Shown: in pieces, positions 1-13,800 of the stretch | Layout of the letters: every line of letters starts with the position of its first letter | How positions within the stretch are numbered: position 1 is the first letter of the stretch | Assembly: GCF_015706575.1 (NCBI RefSeq) | Contig: NW_024037056.1 | Span: 9,623,176 to 9,687,175, forward strand | Length of the DNA: 64,000 bases | Direction: 5' to 3' | Source of the DNA: Patiria miniata | Taxonomy: Eukaryota > Echinodermata > Asteroidea > Valvatida > Asterinidae | Position numbers and translations under genes: made by a program | Notes under the pieces: model-generated | Told to the model about the DNA's origin: nothing | What the model saw: only the letters and a program-made list of their open reading frames with translations | The model's database searches: none

Positions 1-1174
1 ATGCATTATGTTGTTCTTGACACTCAGCATTATAATTAAAGTAATAAAACTCCAAACAGCATGAATCCAAAAGTTGACATTTTGCTGAAAAGAAAAAGCA
101 TGAGGTTTATAAATAGTGATAATGCAAAAATATAGGGTGTCCAGTTCGTTTCTACCAGCCAAATGCATTAATATAAGCAGAAAGTATGTTTCATGACAAA
201 TTAATTTCGTAGCCCTTCAAAGCTGATTTACAACATACCAAATTGTTATGAAATTATTACGAAATACTTTACTTGACTGAAAGTGATATAGTCTCAACTA
301 TCCTGTGAAATCATGGCACCTGGTGTGCTATCATTTTGAAGACAAGTAGAATTTTTGTATCGACTTCCAACGATGTTGGGCCAACCACCGTTGAAAATAT
401 AACCTGACTTTTTTGTTTTAAAATACTGCCCCCAGTTCACCGAGTTAGTTCACATTTTGTTTGCAATCAGTTAAACATCCGCGAATGGGTGCAAGCCAGC
501 TAGTTTGGTTCCTTGACCTGACAATTCCCCGGCGTCTATAAATTGCCCCGTTTTGTCTGAAGTAGGGTCAGGGAACCTACAAGAACAGCTTTTTGTTTTT
601 ATATTTTTTTCCCAGCATCTACGAACACAAAACTTTAAAGCAGGTCAGTGTACAATATTTGCTATAAAATACTAACCCCCAAAGCCATCCATTTCTGAAA
701 ATTACAGCAAAAGCAAATGTTGTATATTACCTTTAATTGTTCCACTGGCCACCATTGTTTTCATGCAGTCCTTGCCAAACATTCACGGACAGTCTGTGTA
801 TCCAGTCAATCAGGAAATATGTCTGTTTCTATTTCCTTCTCCAAACAGTCATACAAAAATTACAATGCCAGCTGGGCCAACACGGAAACTGGGGCATTTG
901 GATGTGTTTCATGTCAAACTCATTTTGCAAAACAACTTAACGTCAACTTTGACATTGATTTTCCTTTAACCAACAATAGGCATGCACTGGTGTGTGACAT
1001 CAACGGATGTGTGCTATCATATCCGGAATGTAAAGTCTGTACTAAACATTGTCTCCTCCTCATTTCTCATCTTGCAAGCAGCCAGTTTGGTACATGTTTT
1101 CATTGATAAAGACACCGGGAAAATGATCGAGTTCGTGAGAGTTTGGTAAATAAATAACTATACAGCAACTTGTC
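1..1174 (+). promoter_or_regulatory. Upstream module, copy 1 (5' flank of gene 1)
   Basis: This flank is one of four related modules; the others lie at about 6755-7850, 26760-27399 and 62464-63021. Shared landmarks are the block around 50-140 containing GTTTATAAATAGTGATAATG and the segment just before the start codon reading GTGAGAGTTTGGTAAATAAA. The TATATAA box that genes 2 and 3 carry about 120-140 bp before their ATG is missing here: the matching place near 1025 reads GGAATGTAAAGTC. A possible substitute TATA (TCTATAAATTG, 535-545) lies in a roughly 480-bp stretch found only in copies 1 and 2. Small open frames at 717-1106 shift frame between copies, so I do not call them genes. Confidence 0.5.
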
Positions 1175-1277
1175 ATGGACGCCATGTTCAACATAAGGTC
1201 AGGGAGTTCTATCTTTGTGACGTTTGCCATCCTCGCTTTTCTTGCCTTTGGATGCAAGTTCCAAGTGGTTGCCCTAG
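1175..1277 (+). CDS. Gene 1 exon 1: start codon and signal peptide
   Basis: ATG at 1175 opens a short basic/polar head ([10 protein letters not shown]) followed by a hydrophobic core ([13 protein letters not shown]), a typical secretion signal. The exon ends in phase 1 at a good donor (G|GTAAGT, intron from 1278). Length (103 bp) and sequence match the first exons of genes 2 (27400) and 3 (63022), which fixes the start codon choice. Joined to the first HYR exon, the split codon gives Asp. Confidence 0.85.
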
Positions 1278-4200
1278 GTAAGTTAAATTCAATCAACTAT
1301 TGCAGATCAATCAATTAGTGGCTGAGAAATTGGTAAATAAAAACAGACTCCGACTTGTCATGGACGCCAAGTTCAGCATTAGTTCAGGGAGATCTTTCTC
1401 TGTGACGTTTGCTATCCTCGCTTTCCTTGCCTTCGGGAGCTGGTTAATTAGGCAAAATGTGAGGCGTTCAGGCAAATTGAGACAGAACCAGGGCAGAAGT
1501 AGTCCAAGTGATCATTTGCGGGTATGAGGAAAGAGAATGAAATTGTCCATACATTACTGTTTGTTGCACTTCCGTTGACAAGTTATGACTGTTTAAAGTT
1601 GTTTTATATTGACATGTCAAAAAGTTAATATTTAGAAAAAAAGGCCTTTAAAGTTCGAGTGTTGTAGTCGTGGAAATGAAAGAAACTTTTTATCACAATT
1701 GTTTTCACTAAAGGTGTAGTACACAGTCTAACAAATTAACAAATATCAACAATCTGAAAAGAAAAAAATTGGAATCACCTTTCAATTCGTTTTTTTCCCC
1801 ATTTTTCTCCGTTATGGCCTGTGCCCAGTTCTGTCTCATTTGGGCAGAATGTCTCACAAATAATATTTGGGAAAATAATTTTAACCGTTGACGATCCTAT
1901 ACTTGTATTGGTATTCGGTGTTACTTTTGTTTATCTTAAGGCTCTGGTTTTGTTTTGTGTTGATTGGAGAGTTAATGAAAATAATCCTTTTTTTTCACAA
2001 TAATAAAACATTTTAGCTCGTCATTTTTAAATATTTAGCTCAGACTAATTTGTGACATCTGAGATTGATTCAAAAATACAGTATGGTGAAAACTACTTTT
2101 CATCCTTTATACTACTACTAATAATAATTACAATGCTTACTAATGCTATAATAGGGCGACTTTCCCATAGACTTGTGCACAAACCCAAACTGTCACCTAA
2201 CCCAAGTTTACCTTATCCTTTTTGCATGAAATTCTGTATTTTTACCAATTGCACCACGAGGAATTGATCTAGATGGTTTGCGACACAAAAATTCCTTGTC
2301 ATTAGGATTATTTCTAAGTATATGGTTTAAAGAAAAATGTGCACAAAACCTGTGGAGAAAAAAATGCATTTTGATCACGTCATGATGACGAAAATCTTCT
2401 CGGACCATCAGGGTGTTGGTGTAAGTAGGCTTATGTGCCAAGTCTAAAGTCGATCGGATTAACAAAAGTGCCAAAGTGTACTGGTGAAAGAAAAACGTGT
2501 ACAAACCCTGTGGAGAAATGTCTTTAAAAAAAAAAATAAGGGAGGGAGAAAAAAAAAAGAAAAAAACAAATAATCTGGATAGCTAAAGGTTGGAATCGAC
2601 ATTTCTCTTAAAAGACGCCCGATCATGAGTACGGAGGGAAACAACCAACGGGCGAGCAGTTCCAAAGAGACACAGAACGTGGGAAAAGCTATTAAATTAG
2701 TATATGTTCTACATATCGGCACCGCTAGAGTGCATGGGTGGGAGGTAGCAGAGAGCCGGGTTAGACGCTCTAACACCCTGACAGGAGGATTCAAGTCAAA
2801 CAAACTTGTGGAACAATTTCCATTGAAATATCTGTCGAACAGACTGACGGTGGCTACTGGAATGTAATGATTAGCCCAACTCCTCACCAACCAAATTAAC
2901 GATTCGCTTCTGCACCTGATCTAAAAGAGAAAAATGGCAGGCAGAAGCTCTTTCCATATATGGGAACAAGATTCCATCCGGGGACGTATATAGTTGTCTT
3001 ATACTAGTGCAGAATATCCTCAGGGGGAAAAAACTTCTGAGCTCGATAGAGACAGTCGACTCGCATGGAAGCACTCTTAGCGATACCGTACCTGAGGTAT
3101 ACTTCTCAGTGTTGGAGGTCTCGACCAAAGTCTTTTTCTGGGTTCGAGACTAGTCCCGAGACCATTTTTTTGAGGTCTCGACGATTTTGAGGTCTCGGAA
3201 TGTTGTGGTCTCGGTCTCGACTCCAAATGTCTCGGTCTCGGACAAGAGTCTCGGATCAAGACCTTGACGAGGCCCGTTAAATATTTCAGTGTTTAAAGAC
3301 AATTGTTCGATTAACCGCTTATGGAGTCGACACTGTATCACCAGGGCAAATCATAACGCATAGTGCATGTCAAAAGAATTTCCGCAGGGAGAGCACGCTT
3401 ATCGCTAGCATATCGCCGCTCAGTTAGTAGCATTACTGTTTGTCAAAATCCATTTACAAACAGGATGTTGTGACGTCCGTCACGTGCGTGCATTGACTGA
3501 TGGCGACAACTATAGACTGTGTGAAAAATACATTGCACACTGCACGCACGGTGGATGTGTGTAGTCTCTGCATAAATAATGAAAGGTTTGCGGAAACACC
3601 ATGTGCGAATAATTTCTCAACTAAGAGAATGGTTCTGAAAAGAACCAGAGGTATAAACTCGACGTTCCGGTCAGTATGCTCTGACCGTCTTCAGGAGAGG
3701 TCAGAGCATACTGACCGGAACGTCGAGTTTATACCTCTGGTTCTTTTCAGAACCATTCTCTTAGTTGAGAAATTATTCGCACATGGTGTTTCCGCAAACC
3801 TTTCATTATTTAGTATCTTCACCATGCAAAGCCTCAAATCTTACTTAGTCTCTGCATGTAAACATCCATGCTGAAAGGTTCTCGCTCGTAGTATTACGGT
3901 GTAACGTTAATATTTCAGAAATTATTTTGAGTTGACGTTTAATTATCATAAAGTGCTGTCTTGTCGAATTAGAAATTATGTCAAGTAATTCGTTAAACAT
4001 AAATTTTGCTTTTTAAGGAGCATGATTAGTTTGTGGACAAAACATCAGGAAAACGAAAGCACTCATCGGCTACCAACAGATTTTGTTTCAGTCAGAAGCG
4101 TATTACCGACTAGACTTAATTAGTACCAAGTCGGCTATTGTTCACGTACGTACGGTACCGGTTCCACGCACGCAAAATATCACTGCAATGCGCGAAGCCT

Positions 4201-7200
4201 GGTTCCCAGACCAAATGATGCTGACTATTGATGTTCAATAACCGACTTGGCGAAAACGTTTTCTATTTTGACACAACATATGGGAGTATTTTGAATCACT
4301 GGCGAATTCTATGCGAGCACTCTCATTACTTGTGCTTTGTGTCATATCACAAGTATATCACAATGATACATTTTATTTCTATACACAATTGAACAAGCTG
4401 AGTGATTTGGCCGTTAAAACGTCGCCCGATCTGCAAACATGTCCCGACGTATTGAGAAGAACTTTCCATATAACGGAATGAACGAGTCCTCATTTGCATT
4501 GCAGTGCGCTTCACGAATATATGAATAACGGTGGAGAACGTAACCTTCAAGTCGTTAGATATGTGACATATCTAGTCGCAGCCCGGCCGATTAGTACTAG
4601 TCTTATACTAGATGGTGTTCGACTGAAGTTCACAGACAAAATACGATATCAAGTCTAATTACCGACCAGGCAGAGACGAGTTCGGCCTTGCGTCTAATAA
4701 TAGTTATTTTCATGTTAAAAAAGTAATCAAATTATCAGCAAGCTTTGACTTGAGTAGGATTGAAGCTGAGTGATCTATTTCGGTCCTCAAAGTTTTCATG
4801 GAACTTGGGCGCCGCCATCTTGGATTGAGTGTGCCCTCGCACGTTATTTATTTATGTATTTATTAATTAATTAATTATTTTTTTTAATGAGGTCTCGGTC
4901 TCGGTCTCGGATGGGGAAGTCTCGGTCTTGGTCTCGGACTATGAGGTCTCTGTCTCGGTCTCGGCCTCGGACTTTGAGGTCTTGACTCCTATACTTCTCC
5001 TAGTTTACACATTTGGACTGGCAATGAGGTCACTAGTGCACGTCTATGCGCCCAAGGGACTGTGAGTGACCACAAGCCCGATGGGGCGTAGACGTGCACT
5101 AGTGACTGAATTATGCCAGTCCATTTGTGTTTTATAACTCACCTCTGTCCAAAATATAAAATAAGAAAAGAAGTATTTCAGGGTTTGATAATTGAACTGT
5201 TTTAATTCAACAATTACCTCATAAGCAATTTAACTATAAGCAATTCAACTATTATTATTAAAAGGAACGGATTGTTGAGTATAGTGCCTGATCAGGTAGA
5301 CTTTATGGGCCAGCCCAATCTCCCTCAATGTGGAAACTAGAGTTATTTGTCAGAATTGCTGTATGGCACCATAAGTCATTGCGTAAGTCATGATTAAGGG
5401 GCAAATTTGGGGACTTTTTTTTGTGTTTTGTTTCAGTGAAAATTTAGGACGCCATCTTCGATTTCTAAAATTGCATGACATCATCACTTTGCTGCATTAA
5501 AGTAAAGAAACGCTGTACGGACAAAATTGCTCAAGTTTATTACGTTATGTCCGGCCATTGGTATCCGGAAATTACGCGCGCGCGATATCTTGACGCGCGT
5601 CTAGTTCACGCTGACGCAAATTTCATGCACTAGCCTATATTAGTGAACCACACGTGACCGCGTTTCAGCCAACCTGGATAAAGAACAAGCAAGAGGTGTG
5701 TTATAGCTAGTATTAGTGGATATGTCGAGCGCGAGAAGGCGTGATAGTCCGGTACATCAGGCAAAGTCGACGAACCCATATGAATGTTTTCACTGAAGGT
5801 TATCAACCAGTCGTTTCCCCATCTCAAAACTTTCTATAGATCCCGGTTAAGTGAGTAGGCCACTTCACTGCGAGAAGTATTAGAGGAGTTCATAGGACAA
5901 ACACTGTAGAGGGTTGAATGCAAGTCGTCAGCGTACATAGCGAGCTGAGACAATCGGGGGGATCGTTAATTATCCTCAACCCTCCATTATCTGCGCAGGT
6001 ATTAAATGCTTGCATACGCGCGCGCGTTGTCACACACTAATTGAACGAAAATGCGTAGAAAAAGGACGCGTAGCTTTAGGGGGTCTGACGATATGCAAGA
6101 AAGAGAATGGGACCAAGGACCGAGCTCTGAGGAACACCAGAATTGACTGTGCGGGTAGGGAGAAGATTGACCTTTAAGGACAACTTTCAACTTGCGGTTG
6201 GATAGGAAATTTGAGATGATAGACGACATTCCACCTGCCACACCATTTGATTCCAGCCTGAGCTTGTAGAGAAGACCACTATGCCAGACTTTGTCGAAGA
6301 TCAAATTTGAGATGATCAATGCTACAACAAGAGCTCCACCCCTGTTTTTAATGCCCTATTAAAATTGGTCAGTAATTAGGACAGCAGATCACCAGTCGAG
6401 CGGGAATGGTGAAATCCATACCGGCAGTCAGTGAGAAAGTCATTGTCCTCCGGCTCCGAGTATCCAATGATCATTCAAAGCTCTTGCTAATTTTTGGAAG
6501 CAGACTAATAGGACGATAATTAGTAGATTCAAAACTCGCCAGCTTACAAGCACCCTTGAAGATAGGGACAACGCATGCCACTTTCCAAGATGAAGGAAAC
6601 ACTGATTCAGACAAGCACATGTTAAACACCTTGGCAAGAACAGAAGAAAGTTCAACACATTTTCAATAACAAGGATTCCATTAGGGCCTTGGAGGCATCC
6701 AAGGTGTGAATGATGCGGGCAACCTTTTTAGGGTGATAAAAGGATCATCGTGTGTCACGTGACGATGCATATTATACAAGTAATAAAGTAATGAAACCCC
6801 AAACTGTATGAATCCAAAAATTTACATTTTACTGAAAAGAAATAGTATGAAGTTTATAAATAGCGATAATGCAAAATAAAAGGGTGTCCAGTTCTTTTCA
6901 TACAATCCAAATGCATTGATATAAGCAGAGGGTATGAATCATGAACAATTTATTTCGTAGTCCTGTCAAGGTGATATACAACATTTACAATTGTGCAAAA
7001 AAGTAAACTACCAAATTATTATGAAATACCTTACTTAACTGTAAATGATTACTAGTCTCAACCATCCTGTATATTCATGGCACCTGCCGTGCTGTCATTT
7101 CCAAGACAAGTGGAATTTTTGTATTGATTTTTAACGATGATGGGCTGACCATCGTTGGAGAAAAAAAGCTATTTAAAAAAAAATATTTTGTCTCTTTTTT

Positions 7201-10200
7201 TTCGAAATCTGCCCCTAGTTTACCGAATTTAGTTAGTTTACATTGTGTTTGCAGTTAGTTACACAACGAACGGGCGCAAGCCAGCTAGTCGGGTTCCTCG
7301 ACCTGAGAATTCCACGACGTCTATAAATTGCCCGTTTTGTTTGAAGTAAGGCCGGGAACCAGACTACTTTTACAGGCTTTTCGTTCTTGTTTTTGTTTTC
7401 CAGTATCTATGAACTCAAATCTTTCAGCAGGTCAGTGTGTACAATATTTGCTATAAAATACTAACCCCCAAATCCATCCACTTCTGAAAATTACAGCGAA
7501 TGTTGTATAGTTTCTTTAACTCTTTCAGTGGCCACCTTTTAAAGTATTTTTTTATGCAGTCTTAACCAAAAATTCAGACACTGCGCATTTTAAGTCAATC
7601 AGAAAATATGTTTGTTTCTACTTCCTTCTCCACACAGTCCTACAAAAAATACGATGCCAGCTGGGCCAACACGGAAACTGGGGCATTTGGATATGTTTCA
7701 TGTCAAACTCATATTGCAAAACAATTTAACGTCAACTTTGACATTGACTTTCCTTAAACCAAACAATAGGCATGCACTTGTGTGTGACATCTACAGATGT
7801 GTGCCAATGGGGAACCGTTGGTGTTTCCACTGTTCAAAGACACTTTTAAAATAAAAGACAAGTTGGACAAGACACCTGAACATATTTACAGTGTCATTTA
7901 GAGTATACTGAAAAATTCGACTCACATATTTAGCAAGTATTTATTTTCAAAGTGTCATTTAGAGTACATGTATACTGAAAAATTCGACTCATCTATTTCG
8001 CAAGTATTTATTTTCTGAAGAATTTGTGGACTTTTTCGATGTTTTTTTTAATGCATTTTTCAAAAATAAAAAATAATTAAAACAAAATCCAGGCGGCCTC
8101 CAAAAAGGAGGCGGGCGGGGACGAGAAACATGGGTTTGTTTTTACTTTGTCTTCTAATAAAAGCCTTTTGGTATGTTTTTTTTGGCATTGATTTCAACAC
8201 CTCACCCGTCCCCTTTGGAAAATCCTGGAGCCGCCATAATCGTGTAACAAACGGGGGTTATGTTTTAATGATTGGACTGTTAGAATTGTTTGTGTGTGTA
8301 ATGGAGGCCCGACCTTCAGCTTCCTGTACCGTATCGAGAAAGTCATTTTAACGCATGACCCAATGATTAGTGATAACGCTAAGTAATAGTCAATATCAAA
8401 AAAGAAAGAAACACGCTTTACATGTCAAAAGACATCACAGACCACTGTCCAATATAAAAAAAAAATCAGAAAGACAGGTAAAAACAGTCATAAGATAAAC
8501 TGCATTAATTAACAGTAAGTAAAGTAAAGTCTGTCCCGAGCCAATATGGCCCATCAGGCCGACGTTTATGTCCGGTTTCAGTGGCATAAAACGATTGAGA
8601 ATATTTCTATTCCCCTTGGATGGGATGCCAGTCTAGCTAATGCAGGTACCCATTTATACTCCTGGGTGGAGAGAGGCAAGTGGGGATGAAGTGGCTTGCC
8701 CAAGGACACAAAGTATGGCCAGCAGCTGGATTGAACTATATTCAAACCGTTACGGTTGCAGGAAAGTTTAAAATGGCTGCCATCTTGAAAAAGATTAATA
8801 AATACAAAATAAAAAGCGCCTTTTCCTCTTTTTTTTTCAAAAACCCGGACGAGAAACATGTTTTTTTAATTCGGCCTAATAGGCAATGAAACCATATTTC
8901 CAATTTTGACGGCGTTATTCAGAAAACGTACGTACTAATTAAGGAAATTAGATTTTCTTTTATGATTATTTTTTTTTTTCATTTGGACGGGTAGCCAACG
9001 CAACCGCTCCCTCGTATCCGCCCTGAACTGAATCCCATTTCTCTTTAAATGTGCATCTCAGACTTTCCAATTGTTTTTTTTAATTGGGAACCGAAGCTCC
9101 ATAATTCTAACATTTAATCCATTCCAGTACCAGTGCGCCTTGTAGACGGTAGTGTACCCTCTGAGGGGAGAGTGGAAGTTTACTATCAAGGACAATGGGG
9201 TACTAACTGTCACAATAACTAATGGAGCATACACCCGGCCAATGTAGTCTGTCGACAGCTTGGATATTTACCTCCTGTGGTAAACTTGCACGCTCACTTA
9301 GGTCAAACAACAGCACCAATACTCTTTCATGACGTCGTATGTACTGGAAGTGAATCCAGCATTGATCAGTGCAGTCACAGGGGATGGGGGAATGTTGAAG
9401 GTTGTGATGGTAGTAGCGGCATTGGTGTAAAGTGTTCTCCTACACGGGGTGAGTTGCTGATAAACATTTAACAACAAATTTAATTTAAATATAATGAGTC
9501 GATTAAATAATAAAAAATGTTCACAATTTCATGTGAAGCCTCACATATAGGTGCCTATATAGAAATCACTTTGTTAATGGTTAATTGTGAATTCCCAACC
9601 ATTTGAACAGCATATCTTCATTTTAAAAATGCTCAGGGATACATATTGCATACATAAAAATTAACTAAAATAACATATAGATTTGTTTAAAACTGCTGCG
9701 ATATCATGATTCAGTCTTGTTAATTGGGCGAAAATATCCGTTATGTTTCTTATATAAAAAAAACTGCGCTCCCCCCCCCCCCCCCGCCCTCTATCATAGT
9801 TTGCCAAGCTGATGAGACAATACCGAATGGTCGCCTTTAGAGATAGAGGTAGTCATGAATATAATTAATAAACAAAACAATAATAAATACACAATTCAGG
9901 TAACCAGAAGATGCGACGGTGTTGCACCCTCATCATAAATGGGGCTCTAGTTAAATTTAAAGGGGCATGGTGTGTCATGGCTGCCATAAGCCAACTACAT
10001 CTTGCCAAAGGTATCAACTGATGTATAAACTCATTGCTAAAACGTAACTACGGATAAATGCACTTGGCATCATTTAATTTAGCCATGTATAGGGCAAACG
10101 TGTTGCAGACCGACCGACCCTTCTTCAAAGGCAACATAACATGAGAACCATAGAAATATATATGGACGCCATTACCTTTATGTATTTTTATGTACCAGCT

Positions 10201-10791
10201 TATATACACAAGGAGAACATCTTATTTTACAGACGTGTTGACTAACTGAAACTGAAATTTGATAATGTAACATCATGTGTGATTGTTGTCTTAATGTTTC
10301 GGTACAGACACTGAGCGCCCCGTCATCACATGCCCATCCGATGAGACGATCGAGACGGATCCTAACCAGAACTTCGCAACATTAACCCTCCCCAACGCAG
10401 CCTCTGCATCCGACAACAGCGGATATTTCGAAATCACCATTGACGTAGATGGTTCTACGCACCGTGTTAATGACACTGTCAGTTTGAGCATTGCAAACTC
10501 TCCACACGTATTGCTATACACTGCGAGTGATGTGATCAACAACGTTGCATCGTGCCGCACGCAAATCACCGTTCGTGGTAGGCCATCATTACACGAAATA
10601 CACTCAAAATAGTGAAATAACAATGAGTTCAAATGCAACCTTTCAATTTCAGCTGCACCCGAAGTGCCAGCCTACCTTCCTCGTTGTGACCGATCGACAA
10701 ACTGACCAACTGACTGACTGACTGACATATTAACCGGCCGATCAACCAACTCACTGGCTGGCTGGCTGGCCGGCTCCCCGGCTGGCTTCCC

Positions 10792-10849
<58 letters not shown>

Positions 10850-13800
10850 TTGGTTGGCTGGCTGACCTGCCAGGTGGATCAGACGATCGCGACCGTAATA
10901 TTTGCACTACCATATGGTCGCCCTTAGAGGTATAGGTAGTCATAAATAAATTAACAAATACAACAAAATGAATACAAAATTCAGACAATCAGGATCTGTG
11001 TTGTATAACAACGGTAAAATAATGCCATTTTTTTACGCGAAGTACGGCGTATAATAGCAACCAGTGTAATCCCAGAAGATGTAACTGTGTTGCGCCCTCA
11101 TCATATTAGAGGTCTCTAGTTTACCTTTAATGGGGCATAGTGTGTCATGGCTACCAATACAGCTAAAACGTTATTGAGCTGCATGATGCAGATAATATCA
11201 TGCAGACCGACCGATCGACCGACTGACTGACAAAATGACAAACTGACCATCCCACTAGAGCTTATCGGCCCACCAACTGACCGATAGACTCAACGACCAA
11301 TGACGCATTGACCATCTTATCACTGACTGATCGACTGACTGACCAACTTGCCGACCCACCGACCGACATATCAACAACCCACTGACCGACACAACGACTC
11401 CACAACCCACCATTTAATTAAACGACCAACCACTGACCGACTGACTGACTGAATGGCCGATTGTCACATCGTCCTGGATCCACCGACCCACCCACCACCC
11501 ACTGAATGACCCATCAACTGACTTCACACGCTATGTGTGAAGTCAGCTTTCATCCCGTCTGCATGAGTTTGTTTGAAGATTAACAATGTTTTGTTTCAGA
11601 CACTCAGCTGCCGGTCATCATCTGCCCACCCTATCAGACCATCGAGACAGATCCAAACCAGAACTTTACTACGGTTACCCTACCTGATGTAACCTTCGCT
11701 TCTGACAACAGTGGATGGTTTGACATCGCCATTTACGTGGATGGTTGGTACAGTGTTAATGACTCTGTCAGTTTGAGCACTGCCAACTCCCGACACGTAT
11801 TGCAATATGTTGCAAGAGATGCTGGCAACAACGTCGCACAATGCCTCATGCAAATCACTTATAAGGGTAAGCGGAAAAAAAACGATAAAATGTAATGGGA
11901 TAAATTACTATAGACGTATGACGTTTTTGTTATCCCGAACCGTTATGTTTTGTGATATTGGCCTACAGTCCCTGTTAAGTCAAAAGTAATGCGTTCAATT
12001 CAGACTCGTTTCTCAGTTTGTTTGACCGAATGCAGTCAAAGGAATATATTTGTATGTGAATAGAAATTACACAAAGGTGTTTGTGTATGCACTGCTTCAG
12101 GTTTGATGATGTCACAACAATTACCTACCATTTAACGTCAACAAATTGAGCTGATTGTGTATTGATCGTTGGGTACTTAATCGTTGATTTCTAGCACACA
12201 CAAAATGGTTCTATGATTATTCTTCTCGTCTGATGACTTCGTCGTTTTGAAACTTCGCAAAATATTTTTTTTTGAAATTTGTTTAACAGCAATTTCTGCT
12301 GACTTTTGATGCAAAGCGTGTTCTTCAGAGAGTTTCCTCTGTGTTAAGCATCCTTTCCTGAACATGTTAAATATTGTTTAGATTGTAATAAAATATTTCC
12401 TGTTTCACTTTTTTTTCATTTATCATGTTAATCCGGTGGTAAAGGGCCAATCGACTTTAAACACAAAGCAATACTCTCGTGTCCGGTGGCGAATAATAAT
12501 TGGCATGAATTGGATTATTCACGTTTTCTTTCAGATACTCAGCCGCCAGAGATTTCCTGCCCATCCAATCAGACGATTCAGACAGATCCAAAGCAAAACT
12601 TCGCAACATTTATCTTACTCGACGCAGCCTCTGCATCCGATAACAGCGGATGGTTTGAAATAGTCATTGACATAGCTGGATCTTCGTATGAGTATCATGT
12701 CAACGACAGAGTCAGGTTCGATACTGAGCAGTCCCTCTATGTAATGCAGTACACTGCGAAAGATGCCAGCAACAACATTGCCACCTGCATCACGCAAATC
12801 ACTGTCATAGGTAGGCAGTTATTTCCATTTCTTACACCCGAACACTTTTAACATAGAAACATTTTTTTTTTTTTTGAAATAAAAACTAAGCGCAATCATT
12901 ACCCCAAAACTGAGTCGCATTTCCTCACAAGTGACGTTTCAAAACATGCGGCGTATTTGTTTCTGGTAATGGAAAGTAATGTTTGTAGTAGACGCTGCAG
13001 ATTTGTTAGCCTACACTCCTCTGCGTATTCGTCTGTAAGTGAGGCGTACGTGAATAAAACGTAGTCACGCTTGATACAACCATATTGTAAGAAACCACGT
13101 CGCACGATCAATTAAAACGGTTGTGTCAAGTGAACCGGCCACGTGCCCACTTCTTGTTCTCTGTTTGGTGAACTTTTTGCGCCACAGATCTGACCCCACC
13201 TACTTTCACCACCGGTTGCCCGGGCGACATTTATCGTCTAGTGGACCTCAACATAGAATCAGTCCCCGTGGCGTGGCCTGTCGTGACAGCATTAGATCCG
13301 AACTCGCCGTTGCTATGGAACGCCAGCCATCACCCTGGTGACATGTTTCCCGTTGGTAATGTTACCATGGTAACCTACACAGTCGCAGACCAAGACGGTA
13401 ACGTTGCGTCTTGTAACTTCACGGTTGCAGTGACAGGTAGGTACCCATCTCCAAAACAAACAAAAACACTTCTACATTTCTATTCTGTTTCATAAATTTT
13501 CTCAGTTTGAAATTACTTTATAAGACATTTTATAAGATTTGCACACAACATGGTGTCATCGTTCTCACTTTGCAGGGGTTGAACTTCGCTGTCCGGCCGA
13601 TATCACAGCTGCCACTGATCCGGGAAGTAACGACACTTCTGTTTCGTGGGCAAAACCCCGAGTGATCTTCAGTTCACCTCAGGGGCAGGGTACCAGTGGG
13701 ATGCATTTTGATCAATTGTCATCAGGAGACCACTTGATTGCCAGTGGTAGTGGTGGCATATACTCCCGTGATGATGGAGGGACAGCAATTCTGTTGCTTT

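Noticed and set aside
717..1106. 129-aa open frame upstream of gene 1, with partial matches at 26918 and 62609
   Set aside because: The matching frames shift between copies and indels are not multiples of three, so the similarity comes from the duplicated promoter module and not from protein constraint.
10629..10988. Minus-strand 119-aa frame rich in PASQ repeats
   Set aside because: It is the translation of a (GGCT)n microsatellite.
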